64,000 nucleotides of DNA, from NCBI GenBank assembly GCA_958299035.1, contig CATQJL010000223.1, positions 54,046,302 through 54,110,301 of the forward strand, read 5' to 3'. The translations under genes were made by a program, and so were the position numbers. Below, in pieces: positions 20,871 to 30,235 of the stretch; the stretch's first letter is position 1, and each line of letters starts with the position of its first letter. The stretch is from Cylicocyclus nassatus (taxonomy: Eukaryota > Nematoda > Chromadorea > Rhabditida > Strongylidae). The notes under the pieces were generated by a model. That model had not been told where the DNA came from. It did no database searches and saw nothing but the letters and a program-made list of their open reading frames with translations.

Positions 20871-21634
20871 TATAAACATAGAATTTAAAGGCTGCTGAAA
20901 ACAAGGTGTAAGGCTAAAGCTGACAAGTGAGTTGAGTGAGTAAGTTCTTTGAGTTCTGAGTTCTTTGAGTTCTTGTGAGTTCTTTTCACATCTAAAGCAA
21001 GTAAAGCAGGGCTCAGCACGAGGTGATCTTGGCAAATTCTTGGAAAAAAAAAGTCCCCGCTGACTTCGAACAAGAACATGCTGTCTTTCATGGCATGCTT
21101 AATAAAGAGCTAAACATGAATAACAAAATAGAACAGAATAGAGTACCATAGTACATCAAACAGAAGATGTAAAATCTAATGATGCTCCTATTCTGCGATT
21201 TGGCGGTAATTTGGAGTGCTGACCGTCGCGTACTTGGAGCAGGCTTGCCGCCGCCATTCAAAATTTTTAAATGGGAAGAGAAACCCGGGAATGAATGCGC
21301 CCGAGGTCAACTACTTAGACCATAAACAGGTATTCAGCCGGTACCGCAACCTGACATTTCATGTCCAAACTGTTTAATGGGCCAAACGGAATGCTAACAG
21401 ATGGTCAACATCAGAGTGCAGTACGAACGTCTAAGATGACCACTCTGAAAGAACAGAGTTTACCCAGAGGTGCGATAGTCGGAGCCAATTCTCCGCCTAC
21501 CTTCACTTTTGAGCTGGTACAGGGTGACTACCTTCACTTTTGCGTTTGAAAATTTTTTTTGCTTAAGCTCATAAGAAGGAAAATAAGCGAAAGGAATATA
21601 AAAGAAAGTATTAAGAGCATATATCTACGTAGTA

Positions 21635-22834
21635 GGTCAATCCGGGCATTAACCGCCAAGAACCAGTTCGAATGATAAAATAATGAAGAATCGTGAAAAA
21701 TCATTCCACTGTTACAAGTCTGCTGGCTGAAGACCTCCGCAGTTGCGACTTCATAGGTTTTGAAGGGTAAGTGTTGTTCTACCAGATTGTGAAAAAATCA
21801 GTTTGATTTGAGGAGTGGCCGCCGAGAACGAGAATTTTGAAAACCCTTAAAAATCTTCTCAATTTTAGGTTGCTTAATGACAACTGACATTTAAACTTTT
21901 ATAAATTCAGTCCGGTTAATCTTTGAAGGTGTGTGATGTTGCTACTTCATAAATTTTGTAGGGTGAGGTTTGCCCTATCAGAATGTGTCTTAGCTGTACC
22001 GATCCATTGGACCATCGCCGAGATACAGGTTCTTAAAAAAGCAGGTAAAAAACCGTTTTTCAGCTCATAACTTCTTCAGAACTGCATTAATCATGTTGCG
22101 ACTTCATAGATTAGATTCTCCTCTTCAAGAGCTTCCAGATAATATATAATATGTGGGGGATTCAATGTTTCTTTCGGCTCTAACCCGGGGTGGAGTACTC
22201 CTCTTCGCTAATTCTCCACCCCGCCCATTTCAAGGTATTGGCTGGAGGCCGCCAGTGGAGAATTAGTGAAGAGAAGTACTACCCCTGGGCACATGCCGTG
22301 GGAGGAGTGAATCCTCCACATATTATATATCATTTGAAAGCTCTTGATGAGGAGAATCCAACCTATGAAGTCGCAACATGAATTATGCAATTCTGAAGAA
22401 GTTATGAGCTGAAAGACGGTTTTTTACCTGCTTTTTTAAGAGCCTGGATCTCAGCGATGTTTCAATGGATCGGTACAGCTAAGACATATTCTGATAGGGC
22501 GAACCTCACCCTACAAAACCTATAAAGTCGCAACATCACACACCTTCAAAGTCCGGATTTATAAGAATTTAAATGTCAGTTGTCATTAAGCAACCTAAAA
22601 TTGAGAAGATTTTTAAGAGTTTTCAAAACTCTCGTTCTCGGCGGCCACTCCTCAAAAACTGATTTTTTCACTGTCTGGTAGAACAATACCTACCCTTCAA
22701 AATCTATGAAGTCGCAACTGTAAAGGTCTTCAGCCAGCGGATTTGTAACAGTGGAATGATTTTTTGCGATTTTTCATTATTTTATCATTCGAAATTCTGG
22801 GTCTCGGCGGTTACGGTTACTGCCTGGATCGACC
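21635..22834. mobile_element. 1.2-kb foldback element (near-complete palindrome)
   Basis: The left half from GGTCAATCCGGGCATTAACC is repeated in inverted orientation on the right, ending GCCTGGATCGACC. Arms are about 540 bp, with mid-arm words such as gagaacgagaattttgaaaa and gcaggtaaaaaaccgttttt found inverted opposite. Even the centre (22,190-22,290, near agtactcctcttcgctaatt) is inverted. No transposase is encoded. A transcript through it would fold into a long hairpin. A 'ta' precedes the left end, but a target duplication is not certain. Confidence 0.85.
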
Positions 22835-22945
22835 AACTTTCTTCATTCTATAAATTTTCGCTGAGTTTCACTTCAAAACACACTATTTTCTAAGCACGTT
22901 TATTTTAGATATTTATGCCGTTGTATGCATAAAAATATGCTTTGA

Positions 22946-24060
22946 ATGTCTCTTTTGCATTTGTTTTGCTTATTTTCCGCGCACTGGCGGCAACGACTTG
23001 GAAGGATAGAATCAGTCGACGTTAACGCTCCCCCCCCCTTCCGGTCGACGTTTTTGGGAGGTGAGTGTCCGGCACTACCACCTTTACTTTTGGCCGGCCA
23101 GTGGAAGCTGGGACCACCTTCACTTTTGGTGGGCCCGGCTCCCCCATCGCACCTCTGAGTATACCCCCACCGGCTGAGACCTGATTACTACACAGTCTCA
23201 ATGGTAATAGCGTATGCTCAGTAAGAACTACGCTCACGAACTCATAAAACCACCGCAGTACTCACGACACTCAAATCATTTAGTCAACGGAACAGAGTCG
23301 GCTAGGAACGGTTCAGTAACCCACTGAAACCAACGAAGAACGTTAACGAAGAAATCAGGCAATGCCAAACTGATGATCGGGAAATATAGCAGGCAATGCC
23401 AAACGGGGGCATGATGAGATGGAGGCAAAAGACTGCCTAGACCATGCGTGAACAAATAGCACCACTCTCTCAGGATAAAACATGTGACGGAGGCAGGAGC
23501 AATGCTCTCCTGCATCAGACGGAATCCAATAAATTGGCACCCCAAAAAGGGGACCAGTCTGACCGTGGCTGAACACTACCACATGGCGCACAGTCACCCT
23601 GACTGATGCTGCACGAAATGATGTAGACGGACCGAGAGCAAACACCGGAGTAGAGCGGTGATTGCATGACCCTCCTTGTGGTAACAGCGAGTGGACTGCA
23701 AGCACAGCGGCCATGAAGGCCACCTCCCAGAGCCCGCTTCGCAGAGCCAGCTAAAAAGCCCACGCTGGCAGCCAGCAAGCTTGACCCCGAAGTACCCATG
23801 CTTGAGGAGCCAACACCAGGGCATGAGACGGTTAAACCTGATTTCATACACCACTGAACAGTTAAGACTCAGCAAATATTTATTGTGAGTGAATAATCAA
23901 TAAGTCCGGTAAACAAGCCAACATTTGAAATCTAGGCATCAGAACAACGATCTAAGCAGGTCACCCCAAGAATTCATGACAACAACAGTTTGAACAAACC
24001 ACAATCAAATATGCCTGATAGCAAGCAGCACTCACTGCCAAACGAAACCGCGTAACGCTG
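22946..24060. other. GC-richer repeat block, unclassified
   Basis: Two short clusters (near 21,490-21,540 and 23,030-23,160) share the words accttcacttttg in several copies. From 23,230 to 24,060 the plus strand is purine-rich with scattered pseudo-palindromes and higher GC than its neighbours. The minus-strand frames here (up to 122 codons) overlap in three phases and read as low-information Cys/Ser/Leu text, so I do not call them. It may be a worn retroelement or solo LTR; I cannot show its ends. Confidence 0.35.
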
Positions 24061-24204
24061 TACGGACTCGTGTCGATCAGAAATGGTGTACAGTCTCAGA
24101 CATTGCAACAAACAAACGTGCCGGGCCAGTCAGGCCACGAATCAATGGACATCACGTCAAACAGCATGGATGAAAAGAGCCCTAAACAAAGAACACTCAA
24201 GCAT

Positions 24205-24551
24205 CTCAGACAGTCGAAGGGATACCTCCGGCGGGCAAATGCGAGTCTGCCACTTCGCGCTCCGGAGCCCTGCCATTTCACGCATTTTTGTGCTCCGGGG
24301 CTCTCCCAAAAGTGGCGCACCTCCAGAGCAGAGATTTGCGCGTCGCGGAGAGGGGTCCCATTCGTCCTGTATGTGACGTCACGGTGAATGAATGGGACCC
24401 CTCTCCGCGACGCGTAAATCTCTGCTCCGGAGGTGCGCCACTTTTGGGAGAGCCCCGGAGCACAAAAATGCGTGAAATGGCAGGGTTCCGGAGCGCGAAG
24501 TGGCAGACTCGCGCCATATGCCCGCCGGAGGTATCCCTTCGACTGTCTGAG
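24205..24551. repeat. 347-bp near-perfect palindrome
   Basis: It starts ctcagacagtcgaagg and ends ccttcgactgtctgag, with the centre near 24,378 (cattcgtcctgtatgtgacg). Arms are about 165 bp, GC-rich and nearly identical; visible differences are few (for example tccagagcagag against tccggagcagag). This generates matching frames on both strands that are not genes. A half copy lies at 20,678-20,870. Confidence 0.9.
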
Positions 24552-25518
24552 CGTACATCTGCGACGCTGAGACAAAGCCATTCATTCCCGATGGCATATT
24601 TTTGCTGGGACATACCTTTGCGAAAGCGCGCATAACTCAAGGCCCAGCAGCAGTCGACAGTTGATTTTGTTTAGACAGTTCTTAGTATAGTGGCGCGCGT
24701 CCATTCCGTTAATATGCCAGCCTTGATTGTTACCAATGTTCCGCCTTTTTAGGAAAATCTAGGATATTCCTCAATGCCGAGATTTGCAGGTGACAAAATC
24801 GCCAATTTCTGCCTCTTAATTTTTTATGAAAAATAAAAAAGAACAAAAGGCAGTTGGCTTTGCCTGGATGAATAATGTAACATGAAGGTGTCAGGTGGTG
24901 TTGACTAACCGAACCTGAGTGGAAGAGAAAACACGCTTCGAGGCCACGTAAACAAAGAAGACAAACTACAACTTTTATCGCAAAAAAAAGCCTCCGATTT
25001 GACCCTCCAGTAGGGTTATTCTCGGTTAATGAAGGGAAGGCCTACACTCTCATGACCAGCACTTCGACTTCCGCAAGCCTCTTTTGATCCCAATCCTTCC
25101 AACTCTTTTTTTGCTATGTTACTAGTGAACCAGGTGCTAGGAAGGTGCTATTTGCAAGAGTATTCGCTTCGGGACCGCCACGCGGTTTCCCGCTATTTGC
25201 AGATTTTTGAATTGAGTTAACAATTCTTTATATATTAGATTAGATGAAGTCAAATAAGGCTTCCTCTTTTCTTGCCACTGAAGATTGGCATGACTGAAAA
25301 ATGACGACGGAAGTAAAATTTTTACGAACTTGTAACGGCTGATTTTCTCTGTGTAAATCAAACTTTGCACTCACATGTTACGCACAGGTAGATGTCGTAG
25401 ACCATTTCTCTTCAATACTTATTGATTTTTGGAATTTAGAAGTATTGTTTTTTACCACTTTCAAAAGTTAGTATAAATGATAGCTGTCGAGCTTACTTCC
25501 GTTTTGCGTGAGAAGGTT

Positions 25519-26523
25519 GCAATGGGGTGCATAGCAAGTGGTACCCGGGCAGCCGACTGCTGACGCAGCCAGCCGCCAGGGCTGGCGTGTGGTAGGATAA
25601 TTATATGGTAGGATAGTTACGCTAGCCGTCCGCATATGGTAGGATAATTACGCTAGCCGTCTGAAATTCTCCGCCAAGAGATTTCTTCGCACCTCGTCGC
25701 GCTGAGCTGCGATATCAGCCTCAGGGACAGCGCGATAATATCGATCTCATACATCAATATCTATATCATTTTAAACTGCAAAAAATTCCTAGTTTATTGA
25801 GAACCATGCAAACATTTACAAAACTATATACAAGCGGCAAACCTCCAAAATCCGGCAGACAGTTACAATTACAAAAGTGAATAAAAAATTAAATAGTTTT
25901 TTCTGTTACAAATTTGGACATCATAGTACAATAATTATTAATTGATCTTTAAATCTTTTCAATTTTGGTTGTTTTTTGTGTTTTGACAGTTCTAAAAATT
26001 GCTCAAAAATAGAAGTATAGACAAGCAAAATCCGGAAACCTCATAAGCTACACGGTTAGCTTTGCCCTTATGTCTATCTAAAGGTATGCAGTTGTGGGTT
26101 AAAAGACATGGATCTTGTCTTCTATCATACACGATGACCGGGTGAGCACCTTGTTCACATACCTCAAGTTCCCCACGGGGAACTTCACTAGTTGAAGTGT
26201 ACTACTGGAAGGGCAGAGGCAACGAATTCTAAAATATTAATTTTTTTCAAACTTCTATAGGTGCCTTTAATAAAGCCAAATAATGGAATACCTGAAGAAG
26301 CGATGGATTCTCCATATATTGATATCATTATTGATAATATCGCGCTATCCCTGAGGCTAATATTGCACCTCCGCGCGACGAGGTGCGAGGAAACCTTTCG
26401 GCGGAGAGGTATCAGACGGCTAGCGTAATTATTCTACCATATGCGGCTGCGCTGACGCCAGCTCCGGCGGCTGGCTGCGGCAGCAGTCGGCTGCCTGGGT
26501 ACCACTTGCATGCCTCCCGTTGC
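25519..26523. mobile_element. TIR element, about 1 kb
   Basis: Left-end words gcaagtggtacccgggcagc, gctagccgtctg and gcgcgataatatcgat recur inverted at 26,310-26,523 (tgggtaccacttgc and so on). Arms are about 220 bp. The left arm also holds a direct duplication of gtaggataattacgctagcc. The centre is AT-rich and empty of coding sequence. No transposase is encoded; superfamily open. Confidence 0.75.
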
Positions 26524-26724
26524 AATGATTAGAAGCAAGTTTGTTTGAAGGCATGTTTCTTCTGCGGTGTCACGCACAGCGCCTAATTGCAGGAGATAGG
26601 GAGAGTGGTGGGGAGTTGACGTAAAAATGAAGCAGTATGAGGATTTGGAGAAGTTATAAGATGCTAGGATGGAAACCAAGGTTAATACTGCCTCTATTCT
26701 GAGATAACACGCTCACTTCTGTGA

Positions 26725-26935
26725 GATCAACGATCGAGATCGATCGCGATCGCCAGTCGCCAGTGTTGGCGACTACACATTAGATGTGCATCGATTGGAC
26801 GTGTGGTAACTTGTTAGCGATCGATACGCATAGAAGACACACTCGCCAGTATTGGCGACTTGCGATCGCCAGTCGTAGCGATTGGCGATCGCCCGTCGCC
26901 ATGCTATACTCCTCGAGGAGTATAGCGCCTGCCTT
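26725..26935. repeat. Clustered GATCGC palindromes
   Basis: Repeated cgatcgc, ggcgatcgcc and agtcgccagtgttggcgact words form several overlapping inverted repeats over about 200 bp, closing with the hairpin actcctcgaggagt. Probably a small foldback element; its ends were not resolved. Confidence 0.5.
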
Positions 26936-27506
26936 ACTAATGCTAGCGACAGCTGTCATATGAGCCCATCATGCAAAAATATAGTCAGTAGACAATATAG
27001 AAAAGCCTTGAAAACACGATGAGCATCATTTTCGTAATTAGCTCGTCAGATAGCCCCCCTCCTCCCTGGACCAAGTTTGGCGAATTCTGAGGTTTTAAAT
27101 ATCGAATTAGTCATGTGAAAACAAATTTTGAACATAAATTTCGTTTCAAAGTAGCACTACGAGAATTAAGCTGTTGATTATATATGCTTTTGCCGCTTAA
27201 GCTCACAATCCACGTAGTAGCGCAGAGTTAGCTTGCTATCGTGACTCAACAAATCCCCAATACCTTCTTTTTGCATAGGACACGAAAGCACTATGTCTTC
27301 ATTCAGGAGAAACGATTTTGGGTGAACTACCTTTTATTTAGAAAAGAAAGTCTAGTAGTGGCTATGATACAAAAATTACAGATTTTTGAATGCCTGGAAG
27401 GGTGTGGCAAAACCCCTAAAAAGGTGTAGCAGCCACAGCTTTTCTGGGGTTGTATCACATCCCACTAACTTACCTTCAAAGACAATTTTAGCGAGTGATG
27501 TATATA

Positions 27507-28028
27507 CAGGGTGGCCGGTAAGTATGGGCGTTACAACATATAATATATCTTATTACCAAAATATCCTATCAGGGCGATTAATATGCACGTAGCTTATGGA
27601 CAGTTTCTATATCAAGATAAGTGAAAATCACGCGAACTGAAGTCTTTTGATGCAAACGAGCCTTCAGAGTCTGGCTCCTCTAGAGAGGCACTCCGGCGCG
27701 TTAGTCAAAGAAGAGAATTATTTGCCGTCACGGCATTGTGTTATTCCTCGGATGTGCTCTACAAAATCTCATATCTTAGAATTTTTTCGATTAATAATCG
27801 GGTTACTTCAACGGATTCGCAATGGGTACATTCTTCAAATAGCATTTTTTGACGCATCAACTTTAGGATAAGCTGCTGAAGTCTGTATGCATGTGCAGGA
27901 ATCCACTCTTGCAGGAGTAACACGCTAAGATGCTTGTGCTTTTGACATGCAATAATTCTACAGAATTTTGTCTTCCATGAAAAATTATTGAGCAAAAAAT
28001 GTGACGCCCATACTTTTCGGCCACCCTG
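27507..28028. mobile_element. Tc1/mariner-type MITE, 522 bp
   Basis: The ends are CAGGGTGGCCGGTAAGTATG at the left and its near complement ending GGCCACCCTG at the right, each directly flanked by TA. This is the pattern of Tc1/mariner-superfamily MITEs. No transposase frame is present. Confidence 0.85.
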
Positions 28029-28064
28029 TACAGTTCGGCAGTACAAATCTCCGAGCGGAGGACT

Positions 28065-29575
28065 ATATATCCAGGGTCTAGCGTGGGGTGTGGCTTGCCA
28101 CACCTGGAGGGTCGTTGAGGAATCAGGGAATCAGGGAATCGTTAACAATGTCAAATAGGCCCGTCATGCAAAATATTAGCACACTGATGTTTGACCCATT
28201 GTCGTATACGTACAGTAAGCATAATTGAAGATCTATATAGCATAAGAGTGTCATTTTGTAATTAGGAAGTAAAATAACCCCTGTGGTCCAAGTTTCAGCG
28301 AATTCTAAGGTTTTCAAATACAGGACCACCTAAGTGAGATGGTCGTTTTCAATTTTGTTACTTTGTTTCAAGGGTAGGTTAACTACTTCTTTTTGCGCTT
28401 AATACAAAGATCTACTATTCCTTTGCTCACATTAGGAATTTTACTTCAAATGACCGCTAAATTAAGGAATCAAAAGCAAGCCAAAATTTGTTCCATTTTT
28501 CGTTTTCAACATCTCAGGCTAGAGAAAACGGGGGACGCGCATTGCTTGTGAGTGTCAATTACAAACATCGCAACGCGGCGTTACAGTAACCCCGACGAAA
28601 GGCAGCAGGGTCAGAAATTATGTCCCAAATGAACTGTTCAGGGGTCAGATTATTATATGAGCAAAAAGTCTACATTCCTAATCAGAAACATAGTAAAGTC
28701 CATATTTCCCTTCACTACCTTCCTTCTTTCTACAAATTTTGTAGCCAAACTTTCATCAAACAAAAAAAAGTTGATGTGGCATTGTAGAAGCCATTACAAA
28801 GAAGGATCAGTATGGCTTTCTGAGTCAGCTACCCGAGTTCTCCGCGCACCTGATTGTTGCCAGCCTGTCGCGCACGGCGAATATGTAAATAACATTCACA
28901 AGTAATAGGTTACACCCGAGAAGAGCAATCAAGCTCAAATAACTTTAATGTAAATAGCGAGGCTTAGGCTATCGAATATATACATTCTTGTCGCCTTCCC
29001 TTGCGATTCAGTGACAGCGCAGACTTAGCATGTTACCGTATTCCAACATTTTCGCAGTATTTTACCAGTATTTTACATTTGCACAGGTAAGGAAAAACGA
29101 TTATATCTTGCTCTTGAAGACACGTTTTCATGTGAAATTTCTGCGATGTAAAGAAGAAAGTTAAGCAGTAACAACGATATGAAAAGCGCAGCTATTCGAT
29201 ATGTTTGCAGGTAAGTCAATGGGGTGTGGCACCCCCCTCCCCCCTCCCCATTGACTTACCTTCAAACAAATCGAGTAGCTGCGCTACCACCCCCTAAAAA
29301 TTTCAAATATCAAAAAAACATTTCAGCGAACGTTCTTTATATGAATCGATGGCCTAGACCTCATAGATTTCATAGGAGTGATTTGAGCCTGATTCGTCTA
29401 CAGGAGTTAATTGACATGCTAATTATAGATATGTTGCCCGTTATGTTTGGCAGGGCCTTCAGGTAATGCTACCTTAGGTATATATCCCAAGGTGTCTTAT
29501 TGAGAGAACAATAAGAGAGGGGGGGGGACGTAACCAGCGATCGTGTACCACATCTCTTGCTTGATCCTGTATATC
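28065..29575. mobile_element. TIR element of the CAGGGTC/GTGTGGCAC family, long copy
   Basis: The left end (tatatccagggtctagcgtg, then gggtgtgg) and the right end (accacatctcttgcttgatcctgtatat on the plus strand, inverted) match the termini of the better preserved copy at 43,345-44,296. A hairpin at about 29,212-29,270 (ggtaagtcaatgggg and its complement) lies inside. Frames at 28,657-28,905 and 29,224-29,466 are not supported as genes. Confidence 0.5.
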
Positions 29576-29735
29576 CTCGAGAGTGGGTGGTCCCACGCAG
29601 ATATTTGCGACAGAGCACGCATGTGCACACAACAGACCAGTGGCGTACCCAGGATTTCGGCTTGGGGGAGGGGGGGGGGGCGACAAATGGCGTCAGCCAC
29701 GCACTCCGAAAATTTTTTCGGTATGTCTCCCAAAA

Positions 29736-30148
29736 TTTGGTATACACCAAGCTGGTACCACTACGTTGTATAACTGTTTATTGGATAGTAGCGGAGCAGC
29801 CGCTGACTATCAACAGTGAATATGCGGAACAGCCGCTGACGATAGTGGTAATATTCGAACCAACACCAGAACTGAGTATTCAGGCCCTTTTATGCCACTA
29901 TTTTGGGCGTGGATAACCTGAATGCTCACTTCTGGTAAACAATAGTATCATACAGCATGAAGGATTGCCTACATGAAAGTAGGCGCCGCCAAGTAGACTA
30001 TCAAGCACAGCGGAGGGGTGACCTGGCGGCTTAAGTGGTCAGTGAACAATAAGGTTTGTCAACGACAAGCTAACAGATATGCTAAATATAACATACACGG
30101 TAGATCTACAATGCTAAAGGTTGTAGATTATTTGGATAATCTACGACA
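29736..30148 (-). repeat. 3' LTR of the BEL/Pao element
   Basis: 413 bp; on the minus strand it begins TGTCGTAG and ends GGTATACCAAA. It contains tandem words ggagcagccgctgactatca and ggaacagccgctgac. No clear polypurine tract lies before it on the minus strand: the sequence there is a GC-rich stretch ending GCGCGCCCCAC. Confidence 0.92.
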
Positions 30149-30235
30149 GTGGGGCGCGCGACCGAAGGCGCGTAAGCAAGAAAATATAAATCACAAAAGT
30201 TACACGTAGGTTACAAAAGTTCATCACAACATTAG

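Noticed and set aside
23355..23847. Minus-strand frames of 110-122 codons
   Set aside because: Three overlapping phases, GC-richer repeat DNA, no consistent protein character and no splice sites.
24070..24640. Up to five overlapping frames, one of 161 codons
   Set aside because: All are readings of the palindrome at 24,205-24,551, which gives the same text on both strands.
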